From RGIG5612 sp045600845 (GTDB lineage: Bacteria; Bacillota; Clostridia; Lachnospirales; Lachnospiraceae): a stretch of DNA of 64,000 nucleotides. A model generated the notes under the pieces. The model saw nothing but the letters and a program-made list of their open reading frames with translations. It searched no databases and was not told the DNA's origin. Positions within the stretch are counted from its first letter, which is position 1. Each line of letters starts with the position of its first letter. Positions 1 through 7,674 of this stretch are shown piece after piece. The translations under genes were made by a program, and so were the position numbers. The stretch is taken from contig JAZRYR010000053.1 of the NCBI GenBank assembly GCA_045600845.1, positions 31,890-95,889 of the forward strand, read 5' to 3'.

Positions 1-706
1 TTGCTTGCTGGGCCATTGTAAATTCGGCCAGGGAACTGTTAAGAAAGCTGAAGCCACCAGTTGCTAAAGTTCCGAAGGAAATCAGGAAAGATTCAAAAAC
101 GCCCAGTTTTGCAATTACCAGCGCAATTACTTCGAGAAGCGTTAATGCTAAATAAATCAGATAAAGATACTTTGCCGTCTGACTGATCTTCGGACTTAAT
201 TTTTCCGTCGTTGGTCCAGGAGCTTCCGCTCTCATGATATGCATAGAAGCACCTCCTGCAATCGGAGTCAAAGCCAGCATAAATACCAGAACTCCCATGC
301 CACCAATCCAATGGGTCAGACTTCTCCAGAAAAGAATCGCATGGCTTGCGATTTCAATATCCGGAACAATGGTAACTCCAGACGTTGTAAATCCGGATAC
401 AGCCTCAAATACCGCATCCAGATAATTTGGAATCAATCCCGAAAGTACATAAGGAATCGCTCCTACCAGGCTCATGACGATCCACGCGACAGCAACAATA
501 ATAAAACCGTCTTTCGCATAAAGCCTCTGCTTTGTCGGTTTTAAAAGGAACAGAAGTCCACCGACAATCGCGGTGGCTACAATGACCATACCAAAGACTT
601 TCCAGTCTTGTTCTCCATATACAAAGGCAATAACCATCGGCAGCACCATAAATGCTGCTTCAATGATCATGATAAGCCCTATCGTTTTTAAGATTATCTT
701 TCTCAT
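1..706 (-). CDS. trkH: TrkH-type potassium uptake channel subunit (partial, cut by window edge)
   Basis: The minus-strand frame opens with ATG at 706 and is still open at base 1, giving about 235 residues of a family that is usually about 480. Visible family marks are the first selectivity-filter stretch (FEAVSGFTTSGVTI), the following FWRSLTHWIGGMGVLV helix, and the second filter stretch GTLATGGFS near the cut end. TrkH is the membrane pore of the Trk/Ktr potassium importer and works with a cytoplasmic TrkA/RCK regulator. The start lies 1 nt after the stop of the upstream trkA, so the two are a translationally coupled pair. The C-terminal half lies outside the window. Confidence 0.9.
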   Translation of the reverse strand, partial: MRKIILKTIGLIMIIEAAFMVLPMVIAFVYGEQDWKVFGMVIVATAIVGGLLFLLKPTKQRLYAKDGFIIVAVAWIVMSLVGAIPYVLSGLIPNYLDAVFEAVSGFTTSGVTIVPDIEIASHAILFWRSLTHWIGGMGVLVFMLALTPIAGGASMHIMRAEAPGPTTEKLSPKISQTAKYLYLIYLALTLLEVIALVIAKLGVFESFLISFGTLATGGFSFLNSSLAEFTMAQQA

Positions 707-707
707 G

Positions 708-2066
708 TTATAAAAAAATGTCTGCTATCCGGTACATACCGCTTTTTGTTGTAACAACCAATACGGTATCTCCCGCTTCAATAGTATCATTACCACCGGG
801 AATAAAAGATTTTCCCTGCCGGGTAACATTTGCCAACAGCAGGTCTTTTTTCAGTTTCAGCTCCTTGATCGGCTTTCCTACAAAGCCCGCATCTTTACCG
901 ATCAGAAATTCCAGAACCTCTACTTTATTATCGATGACATGGCAAAGGGACTGTACTTCATCTTCTATAACATTCTGCATCGCACGTACATAACGCAGAA
1001 TATGGTCTGCGGCAATATATTTTGGATTAAAGACACTCCCTACATTCAAATTAAACATCAGGTCTTCAAAGTCGGACTTTTTAATTTTTGCAATCATCTT
1101 TGCGTCCGGCGCATTCTTCTTCACGTACATGGAGATCAGAATATTCACCGAGTCTTCTCCGGTAACTGCCGCAACTGCAGAATATTTCAGGATATCCTCT
1201 TCCTCCAGAATGTCAGTGTTGGTAGCATCTCCACAGATAATATTCGCTAGAGGGAGCGAGACACTGAGATTTTTACAGATTTCTTTGTCTTTATCGATAA
1301 TCGTTACCGGCATGGCGTTTTCCACAGCCATACGTCCTAAATAATAACCTAAACGTCCGCCACCAATAATTACCAGATTTTTCGAACGTCCGGTCTCATT
1401 TCCTAATTTTTTGAAGAATTTTTCTGCATCCTGCTGCGTCGCAACAAAAGAAAGAGTATCGCCAGCCTTGATTTCCGTTTCACCATTCGGGATAAATACT
1501 TCCCCGCCTCTCTTTACTGCGCAAATGAAAGCTTTTGTTTTTGTAGCGGCATATAAATCTTTAATCTTTACATCACATATTGGCATGCCTTCCGTGATTT
1601 CACAGGTCAGAATTTCATTTCGACTTTTCGCAAAGGTTTCCACTTGAATTGCTGAACGGAATCGCAGGGAGTTAAACATTTCCCTGGCAGCTTCCATCTC
1701 CGGATTTACTACCATGGAAAGTCCAAGATCTTCATTAATTACATTTATCGTTTCCCGGTAAATTGGATTCCGCACACGGGCAATGGTATGTTTCACCCCT
1801 AATTTATTCGCTACCAGACAAACCATCAGGTTCGCTTCATCATTATCGGTAATGGCCAGCATCAAGTCGCTGTTCTCTGCTCCTGCATCTTTTAAAACAG
1901 CAACAGACCTTGCATCTCCCACATAACACATAACATCCTGGGAGTTGCTGATATAACTTAAGCGCTCTTCATCTACGTCAATGACGGTGATGTCGTGATT
2001 TTCTTTACATAGTTGTTCGGCCAGAGTCGCTCCGACCTTGCCACATCCGGCAATGGCTATCTTCAT
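708..2066 (-). CDS. trkA: TrkA, NAD-binding RCK regulator of potassium uptake
   Basis: This is a 452-residue cytoplasmic protein with two tandem RCK units, as in full-length TrkA. The first Rossmann nucleotide site is GCGKVGATLAEQL near residues 7-19, and the second is IIGGGRLGYYLG near residue 233. Each Rossmann unit is followed by a TrkA-C ligand domain (about 135-215 and 370-452). It gates the TrkH pore in response to nucleotide and is cotranscribed with trkH, which starts 1 nt downstream. The length is normal and no defect is seen. Confidence 0.93.
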   Translation of the reverse strand: MKIAIAGCGKVGATLAEQLCKENHDITVIDVDEERLSYISNSQDVMCYVGDARSVAVLKDAGAENSDLMLAITDNDEANLMVCLVANKLGVKHTIARVRNPIYRETINVINEDLGLSMVVNPEMEAAREMFNSLRFRSAIQVETFAKSRNEILTCEITEGMPICDVKIKDLYAATKTKAFICAVKRGGEVFIPNGETEIKAGDTLSFVATQQDAEKFFKKLGNETGRSKNLVIIGGGRLGYYLGRMAVENAMPVTIIDKDKEICKNLSVSLPLANIICGDATNTDILEEEDILKYSAVAAVTGEDSVNILISMYVKKNAPDAKMIAKIKKSDFEDLMFNLNVGSVFNPKYIAADHILRYVRAMQNVIEDEVQSLCHVIDNKVEVLEFLIGKDAGFVGKPIKELKLKKDLLLANVTRQGKSFIPGGNDTIEAGDTVLVVTTKSGMYRIADIFL

Positions 2067-2170
2067 GACAAGCCTCCTCGTATTTTATGGTCATATTTTA
2101 CCACAGTTCTTTTCTGGATGTGTGAATATTCTTTGTCTGCCTTTTTGTAAGCGGTGTTTTGAGTTATGCA

Positions 2171-2270
2171 ATCACCGAAAGCCACACAAGGCGGCTTTTC
2201 GGGACTGTCCTGCGGTCGTTCCGTGCATTCGTGCAAGCACGATGCTCTTTCCTCGTCGCTAATGCAAAAA
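2171..2270 (-). repeat. Structured intergenic repeat, copy 1 of 3
   Basis: This is about 100 bp directly behind the T-tract of the tRNA-Gly terminator on the minus strand. It shares a core with copies at 13775-13871 and 27905-28007: a TTAGCGACG-like start, a GTGC-rich double hairpin, and a second hairpin made from GCCGCCTTG and GGCTTTCGG. In this copy one base of the GTGCATT hairpin has diverged. All three copies have the same orientation and all abut a terminator. Confidence 0.7.
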
Positions 2271-2292
2271 GGACACCCTCTCGGATGTCCCT
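2266..2292 (-). terminator. Rho-independent terminator of tRNA-Gly
   Basis: On the minus strand GGACATCC and GGGTGTCC pair around a short GAGA loop and are followed by five Ts (2270-2266). It starts 3 nt past the tRNA 3' end. Confidence 0.8.
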
Positions 2293-2295
2293 AAG

Positions 2296-2368
2296 AGCGA
2301 TAGACGGGGCTCGAACCCGCGGTCTCGACCTTGGCAAGGTCGCGCGTTACCAACTACGCCACTATCGC
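2296..2368 (-). tRNA. tRNA-Gly (GCC)
   Basis: The minus strand folds as a complete cloverleaf. The acceptor stem is GCGATAG/CTATCGC, the anticodon stem CGACC/GGTCG carries the loop TTGCCAA (anticodon GCC), and the T-arm holds GGTTCGAGCC. The 3' CCA is not encoded. It has its own promoter and terminator, so it is a monocistronic tRNA gene. Confidence 0.95.
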
Positions 2369-2404
2369 ATATGCTATTTTCACTCGTCTCGCGACGCAAT
2401 AAGT

Positions 2405-2433
2405 AATATAAACGAAGATGCCTCTTTTGTCAA
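2405..2433 (-). promoter_or_regulatory. Sigma-A promoter of tRNA-Gly
   Basis: On the minus strand a perfect -35 TTGACA (2433-2428) and a -10 TATATT (2410-2405) are separated by 17 nt. The predicted transcription start is about 30 nt before the tRNA. The remaining bases up to azlD (2434-2541) show only T-rich sequence. Confidence 0.8.
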
Positions 2434-2541
2434 TTACTTTTTTAACTTATCTTTTTTGTTTTTTCTTTTGTTCGTTCCCCTGCTTCCATCTTTCGTTATT
2501 TTACGCGATTGTTTTTTCTTCCACCCGATATTTCGCTGCAT

Positions 2542-2853
2542 TTATGCAATCCATCGGATAATCTGCTCGCATATGAAAACTGCCGCACAAGCGCAAAGCG
2601 CAACTACCACCAGGCTCTTTTCTCTATAAGCAACAATAACTGCAACCACCAAGCCTGCAATCGCGGAAACCAGGAACTCTGTGGAGCTTAAGATGGCCGG
2701 AAATGTCATTGCTGCCAGGCAGGCATAAGGCACATAATATAAAAATGACTTTATGAAATTACTTTTTATTTCCTTGGTAGCCAGAGCCAAAGGAAGCATA
2801 CGGATCAGATAAGTAACGCCGGCCATGACCAAAATGTACAGATAAATGCTCAT
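2542..2853 (-). CDS. azlD: AzlD family branched-chain amino acid exporter small subunit
   Basis: A 103-residue, almost wholly hydrophobic protein with about four membrane helices and the family stretch TYLIRMLPLALA near residue 14. Together with AzlC it forms an export carrier for branched-chain amino acids and their analogues. Its start overlaps the azlC stop by 4 bp, which implies translational coupling. The length and order (azlC then azlD) are standard. Confidence 0.85.
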   Translation of the reverse strand: MSIYLYILVMAGVTYLIRMLPLALATKEIKSNFIKSFLYYVPYACLAAMTFPAILSSTEFLVSAIAGLVVAVIVAYREKSLVVVALCACAAVFICEQIIRWIA

Positions 2854-3563
2854 GATGCAGCCCCCTCTTCTTCCTTAATCGGCTTCCGCCACGCAGCCAA
2901 GGCGGCTACAAGGACAGTTACAATGATAATCGAAAAACCGGAAGAAATCTTATTTAATCCCGGTATATATTTGAAGGCGGTACTTAATGCCATGGCTAAA
3001 ATAATAACCCATACCAAAGTCTTATTTTTCTTGGCCGGTGGAATGATAATCGCCAGAAACATACCATAAATCGCAACGCTTAACGCACTGATAATAAAAT
3101 TTGGAAGAAGGGATCCGGCAATGGCCCCCACCAAAGTGCCTAAGGTCCAACCAGGGATTGCTACCACCATGGCACCATAGTTAAAGAACGGGGAAAGCTT
3201 GCCCGGACTCGCCGCACTGACACCGAAGATTTCATCCGTCATTCCGAAAGAAATAAAGAACCGGTGAAAAAACGGATACTTTTTATCCAGTTTCTGGGAA
3301 ATCGTCAAACTCATCAGCATGTATCTTAAATTGATAATGATCTGGGTAAAGGCCATCTCCCACAAGGTTCCATTAGCAAATATAATGTCCAGACCAGCAA
3401 ACTGACCGGCACTGGTCAGGTTGGTCAAAGAAATCAGAACCGACTCCCAGATATTCAGACCGCCCTTCACCGCCATCATGCCAAAAGTAAAGGATACCGC
3501 AAAGTATCCCAAGGCAATCGGTATGCCGGCTTTCAAGCCCTTTTTAAAGTTTTCCAAATTCAT
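2850..3563 (-). CDS. azlC: AzlC family branched-chain amino acid exporter large subunit
   Basis: A 237-residue polytopic membrane protein with the AzlC opening (GLKAGIPIALGYFAVSFTFG), the SLTNLTSAGQFAG stretch and a second-helix region FFISFGMTDEIFG. It is the main subunit of the AzlCD exporter. No Shine-Dalgarno is present: a perfect TATAAT ends only 7 nt before the ATG, so the mRNA may be leaderless. It is divergent from the CofE-like gene across a 177-nt spacer. Confidence 0.87.
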   Translation of the reverse strand: MNLENFKKGLKAGIPIALGYFAVSFTFGMMAVKGGLNIWESVLISLTNLTSAGQFAGLDIIFANGTLWEMAFTQIIINLRYMLMSLTISQKLDKKYPFFHRFFISFGMTDEIFGVSAASPGKLSPFFNYGAMVVAIPGWTLGTLVGAIAGSLLPNFIISALSVAIYGMFLAIIIPPAKKNKTLVWVIILAMALSTAFKYIPGLNKISSGFSIIIVTVLVAALAAWRKPIKEEEGAAS

Positions 3564-3570
3564 GTTTTTG

Positions 3571-3600
3571 ATTATACTGCATAGATTATTAGTTTACCAA
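3571..3600 (-). promoter_or_regulatory. Promoter of azlCD, close to the start codon
   Basis: Minus-strand -35 TTGGTA (3600-3595), 18-nt spacer and -10 TATAAT (3576-3571). The azlC ATG begins at 3563, so the expected start point falls on or next to the first codon. Confidence 0.55.
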
Positions 3601-3625
3601 CACTTTATTTTGGCAATTTTTTTTA

Positions 3626-3654
3626 TTTAAGAATTGCATGCGATATGATATACT
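3626..3654 (+). promoter_or_regulatory. Extended -10 promoter for leader ORF and CofE-like gene
   Basis: An extended -10 (TG-A-TATACT, hexamer at 3649-3654) lies 17 nt after a weak -35 TTTAAG (3626-3631). It would start transcription near 3661, just before the leader ORF. Confidence 0.5.
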
Positions 3655-3680
3655 GTTTTCGTGTTTTTTAGGAGGTTTCT

Positions 3681-3737
3681 ATGCCGTTTTTTCATCGGAA
3701 ACTTCCAAAAAGCAATACAAAACATAAGGAGATGTAA
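3681..3737 (+). CDS. Putative 18-residue leader peptide upstream of CofE-like gene
   Basis: An ATG at 3681 sits 5 nt after a perfect AGGAGG (3670-3675) and opens an 18-codon frame (MPFFHRKLPKSNTKHKEM) ending in TAA at 3735-3737. The final codons lie inside the Shine-Dalgarno of the next gene, whose ATG follows at 3741. A ribosome ending here would be placed to reinitiate on the CofE-like gene. The peptide is basic, with Arg/Lys and two His. No homologue is recognised, and the frame may matter only as a translation control device. Confidence 0.5.
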   Translation: MPFFHRKLPKSNTKHKEM

Positions 3738-3740
3738 AAA

Positions 3741-4934
3741 ATGCAGAGAAGAATTGGAACTATTTCAAGAGGTCTGCGTGCACCTATCGTAAAAGAAGGC
3801 GACGACTTAAGAAAAATCGTTGTTGACACTGTTTTAGATTGTGTAAACGCAGGAGATTTTGAGATTGGTAAAAAAGACGTACTGGCAATTACGGAATCTA
3901 TCTTGGCTCGTTCCGAAAAGAACTATGCTACAACGGAGCAGCTGGCAACCGATGTCCGCAATAAACTCGGTGGCGGCACTGTTGGCATAGTCTTCCCTAT
4001 CCTCTCCAGAAACAGATTCGCCATCTGCTTAAGAGGAATCGCAAAGGGCTGCAAGAAGGTCGTTTTGATGCTTAGCTATCCAAGCGACGAGGTCGGCAAT
4101 CACCTTCTCGATATTGACTTACTGGATCAGAAAGGTATCAATCCATATACCGATGTTCTGACACAGGCTGAGTTTGAGGGAATGTTCGGCAAGTCCAAGC
4201 ATACATTTACCGATGTTGACTATGTAAACTACTACAAGGACTTAATCGAAGAAGAAGGCGCTGAGGCGGAAATCATCTTCGCAAACAATCCTCGTAAAAT
4301 CGTGGATTATACAGATCATGTCATCTGTGCAGATATCCACACACGTAAGAGAACAAAACGGCTGATCCTGGAAGCAGGAGGAAAAGTTGTTCTTGGTATG
4401 GATGAACTTTTAAATGCCCCTGTTGACGGCTCCGGATACAACCCGGATTATGGTATTTTAGGTTCCAATAAGGCTACCGAAGAAACCATTAAGCTGTTCC
4501 CTATTAACTGTCAGGAATTCGCAGAAGGCGTTCAGGCAGACATCAAAGCTGCTACCGGCAAAACTATTGAAGTTATGGTTTATGGCGATGGTGCTTTCAA
4601 GGATCCGGTTGGAAAGATCTGGGAACTGGCGGACCCTGTAGTATCCCCTGGCTTCACTTCCGGCCTGATGGGAACTCCGAATGAACTGAAGCTGAAATAT
4701 TTAGCTGACAACCAGTTTGCAGACTTAAGAGGCGATGAGCTGAAAGAAGCTATGGTAAACGCTATTAAGGAAAAAGATGCAGACCTTAAAGGTACTATGG
4801 CTACCGAAGGAACGACTCCTCGTCAGTTAACCGACCTGTTAGGATCTTTAGCAGACCTTACCAGCGGCTCCGGTGATAAGGGAACTCCTTTCATCTACAT
4901 TCAGGGATATTTCGACAACTACACCGATGATTGA
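3741..4934 (+). CDS. CofE-like (coenzyme F420:gamma-glutamyl ligase family) protein
   Basis: A 397-residue soluble protein of the F420 ligase family (PF01996), whose founding member adds glutamates to coenzyme F420. The family ligand region shows as AITESILARSEKNY near residue 50 and GTVGIVFPILSRNRFA near residue 78. No other F420 gene is visible in the window and Clostridia of this type are not known F420 makers, so the real substrate is unknown. Translation starts at an AAGGAG site shared with the end of a leader ORF. A strong terminator follows, so it is a single-gene unit. Family assignment is fairly sure, function is not. Confidence 0.75.
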   Translation: MQRRIGTISRGLRAPIVKEGDDLRKIVVDTVLDCVNAGDFEIGKKDVLAITESILARSEKNYATTEQLATDVRNKLGGGTVGIVFPILSRNRFAICLRGIAKGCKKVVLMLSYPSDEVGNHLLDIDLLDQKGINPYTDVLTQAEFEGMFGKSKHTFTDVDYVNYYKDLIEEEGAEAEIIFANNPRKIVDYTDHVICADIHTRKRTKRLILEAGGKVVLGMDELLNAPVDGSGYNPDYGILGSNKATEETIKLFPINCQEFAEGVQADIKAATGKTIEVMVYGDGAFKDPVGKIWELADPVVSPGFTSGLMGTPNELKLKYLADNQFADLRGDELKEAMVNAIKEKDADLKGTMATEGTTPRQLTDLLGSLADLTSGSGDKGTPFIYIQGYFDNYTDD

Positions 4935-4969
4935 TGATGTGACTTTGTCATATTTCTCATGAGACGATT

Positions 4970-4998
4970 AAGGCGGCAGATAGTTCTGCCGCCTTTTT
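4970..4998 (+). terminator. Rho-independent terminator of the CofE-like gene
   Basis: AGGCGGCAGA pairs with TCTGCCGCCT across a short loop and is followed by a T-tract. The inverse reading has few Us, so it mainly serves the plus strand. Confidence 0.85.
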
Positions 4999-5041
4999 AT
5001 TTGAATTAAAATATGGTTACAGCCTGTTCTTGACTATGACT

Positions 5042-7588
5042 TTATTTCCAATGATACGGCTCAGGCTCTTCCATACCCAGCGTTGCAAACAATACTTCAA
5101 TTAATCGGGTCACGCACTCCTCTGCTTTCTCTCTTGGAAGTTCGCCAGATTCAAATGCTGCCAGAATGTTGTCCACATCAGACTGTTTTGCCGGCATGAT
5201 TAAATCATTTCCTGCAATGGCACATTTATAGGCCGTTGCACTGCCATTCGAAGTACTGGTCCAGTCCGTCATAACGATTCCCTTAAAGTCCCACTCACCT
5301 CTTAAGGCAACTTCAAGGAGGTCCTGATTATTTGCAGCGGATACGCCATTAATCAGATTATAGGAAGTCATGATGCACATCGGCTGGGAATCCTTTACTG
5401 CAAGTTCAAAGCCCCGGATATAGATTTCACGGAGAGCACGTTCCGACAAAATACTGTTGGAATGCATCCGGTTTTCTTCCTGATTGTTGCAGGCGAAATG
5501 TTTCAGCGTGGTTCCAACACCTGGAATGCTTTGGACACCGTTGGTCATCGCTGCTGCCATGGTTCCTGTAATAAACGGGTCTTCGGAATAATACTCAAAG
5601 TTTCTGCCACAAAGAGGGTTTCGGTGAATGCACATACCCGGTGCCAGCCACCATGCAACATGGAACTCTTCCATCTCTTCGCCAATTAATTTTCCTAATT
5701 CTACCACTAATTCCGGATCCCAGGTCTGGGCAATTAAGGTTCCAACCGGAATTGCAGTTGCATACATGTAATAGGTATCGATATTGGTTCTATGATGATC
5801 CGTTGCAAATAGTCCCCCACGAACAGCGGATAAGAATCCGTCGCCCCAGATCAGGCCGCTTTCCCGGTCTACATCATAATTTTTTCTAAGACGGATACCA
5901 GCTGGTCCATCGGTCATGGAAATCGCCGGAATTCCGTATTTCTCCGTAAATTTGCAACTGGTTTCGCCTGCAGCTCCCGGAATAAACATTCCCGTCATAA
6001 CCAGCTGATTATCTTTTATATTGTCCTGGCCTTTGGTGATTTCGCCCATGAGCATAGCCGTCAGTTCGCCCTTGCTCATTTTTGCGGCAATGGCCTTCGC
6101 TTCTTCATGGAACTTGCTTTCCGGAAGTTTCATTTTTTCGATTTCTACTGGCGCAAAAGCACAAATAATAGCATTTTTCTCTGCTGCCTCTTTTTCCCAG
6201 GCCTTCCGCTTTTCTTCTATCACTTTACCATCCGGACGAATTTCGTTCAATTTGGTTTCTTCTGTATTCTGAAGAGGGGCAATATGTTGTACTTTTTCAA
6301 TTACACAGTCTTCCGAAACTTCCAAAACGCCCGCTACCTGAACCTGCTCTACATGCTCTCCAAGAAGGAGCAAGTAACGGCCCTTTTCTACAACCCATGC
6401 GGATTGTTCGTAAAGGAAAGAGGCCAGGTTCTTCGCATCGGTTGTTATTTCAACCATTTCCTCCTCACCCGGATCCAGTTCTTTCGTTTTCTGATATCCG
6501 ACCAGACGCTTTAATTCTTTCCCTTCCGTTCCCTGAGGGCAAGCTGCATATAATTGGACAACCTGTCTTCCGGAGTATTCCGCTCCTGTGTTCGTAACTT
6601 TTACCGTGACTTTTACACCGTTTCCATCTGCTGCAACATCTACCGTTTCCATTGCAAAATCGGTATAAGAAAGGCCATATCCAAACGGATATAAGGGTTT
6701 TACACCAAAGCTGTCAAAATACCGATATCCAACATAGATGCCTTCGTCATATTTTTCATTAGTGGTGTCCCCGTTCAGATAACTGAAGGTGGCTGCATTC
6801 GGGAAGTCTTCGTATTTTACGGCCCAGGTAGTAGCCAGTCTGCCAGAAGGGGAAACTTTTCCGGTAACAACGTCCGCGATAACATGACCTGCTTCACAAC
6901 CAGGCTGGGACACATAAACGATGGCCTTCACCTTCTCATTCCATGCCAGTTCAGAAACGTCCACCTGTCCTCCGGCGTTCACAATAACAATCAGGTTCTC
7001 GTTATATTTTAAGATTTCTTCCATCTGCTGTTTTTCTTCTTCTTTCAGGAACCAATCACCCTCAGTAAGTTTCCGGTCATAGCCTTCGCCTGCCGTTCTG
7101 CTGATGACATAAAGAGCTGCATCGGCTTCCTTCAATTCTGTTTCCACCACAGGAATCGGAGGTGTGGTTTCCCGATCTGTGCCGGCAAGAACTCCTAAAA
7201 AGGCCATATCGCTGCTTTTTTCCATTTCCGCAATACGATTCAGTACCAACTTACTCCAGGCAAGAATCGAAGCCTTTTCGTCGTCTACATACTTTTGTGC
7301 CGCCGCTTCATTCACGATCGGTACGCCTGCTGCACGGAAGCCTTCTAAAACGGATACAACCGCCCTGGAGTTTACGTCGCCGGAGCCAGTTCCCCCTTTA
7401 ACGATTTCTGCAATACCGTTGCCAAATACAGCAATTTTCCGACCCGTACCTAAAGGAAGTACTCCTTCATTCTTCAGCAGGACTACACCCTGAGCTGCCG
7501 CTTTTCTGGAAATTTCCCGGTTTTTAATTTCTCTCGGAGAAATTTCATTTGTTAACACACCACTATATGTACGTTCTTTAACTTTCAT
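5042..7588 (-). CDS. GH3 beta-glucosidase with permuted domain order
   Basis: An 848-residue glycoside hydrolase family 3 enzyme without a signal peptide, so it probably acts on imported oligosaccharides. The order is reversed from most GH3 enzymes. The GH3 C-domain comes first (about 20-300, with ISRKAAAQGVVLLKN and the acid/base candidate Glu168 in AGEGYD), then a fibronectin III-like domain (about 320-400). The catalytic TIM barrel is last (about 500-830, with SMTDGPAGIR, KHFACNNQE and nucleophile candidate Asp775 in IVMTDW). This permuted form is known from gut and rumen Firmicutes. It stands alone, behind its own promoter. Confidence 0.92.
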   Translation of the reverse strand: MKVKERTYSGVLTNEISPREIKNREISRKAAAQGVVLLKNEGVLPLGTGRKIAVFGNGIAEIVKGGTGSGDVNSRAVVSVLEGFRAAGVPIVNEAAAQKYVDDEKASILAWSKLVLNRIAEMEKSSDMAFLGVLAGTDRETTPPIPVVETELKEADAALYVISRTAGEGYDRKLTEGDWFLKEEEKQQMEEILKYNENLIVIVNAGGQVDVSELAWNEKVKAIVYVSQPGCEAGHVIADVVTGKVSPSGRLATTWAVKYEDFPNAATFSYLNGDTTNEKYDEGIYVGYRYFDSFGVKPLYPFGYGLSYTDFAMETVDVAADGNGVKVTVKVTNTGAEYSGRQVVQLYAACPQGTEGKELKRLVGYQKTKELDPGEEEMVEITTDAKNLASFLYEQSAWVVEKGRYLLLLGEHVEQVQVAGVLEVSEDCVIEKVQHIAPLQNTEETKLNEIRPDGKVIEEKRKAWEKEAAEKNAIICAFAPVEIEKMKLPESKFHEEAKAIAAKMSKGELTAMLMGEITKGQDNIKDNQLVMTGMFIPGAAGETSCKFTEKYGIPAISMTDGPAGIRLRKNYDVDRESGLIWGDGFLSAVRGGLFATDHHRTNIDTYYMYATAIPVGTLIAQTWDPELVVELGKLIGEEMEEFHVAWWLAPGMCIHRNPLCGRNFEYYSEDPFITGTMAAAMTNGVQSIPGVGTTLKHFACNNQEENRMHSNSILSERALREIYIRGFELAVKDSQPMCIMTSYNLINGVSAANNQDLLEVALRGEWDFKGIVMTDWTSTSNGSATAYKCAIAGNDLIMPAKQSDVDNILAAFESGELPREKAEECVTRLIEVLFATLGMEEPEPYHWK

Positions 7589-7633
7589 AATGACCTCTTT
7601 TCCTGATGGTAACAGTGTTTTTTCTACACCGTT

Positions 7634-7663
7634 ATTTTAACATCCGTTTCCACCCGACAGCAA
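7634..7663 (-). promoter_or_regulatory. Probable promoter of the GH3 gene
   Basis: Minus strand TTGCTG (7663-7658), 18-nt spacer, TAAAAT (7639-7634), about 45 nt before the GH3 start codon. A Shine-Dalgarno AGAGGTC precedes the ATG. Confidence 0.45.
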
Positions 7664-7674
7664 TAAGAAACATA

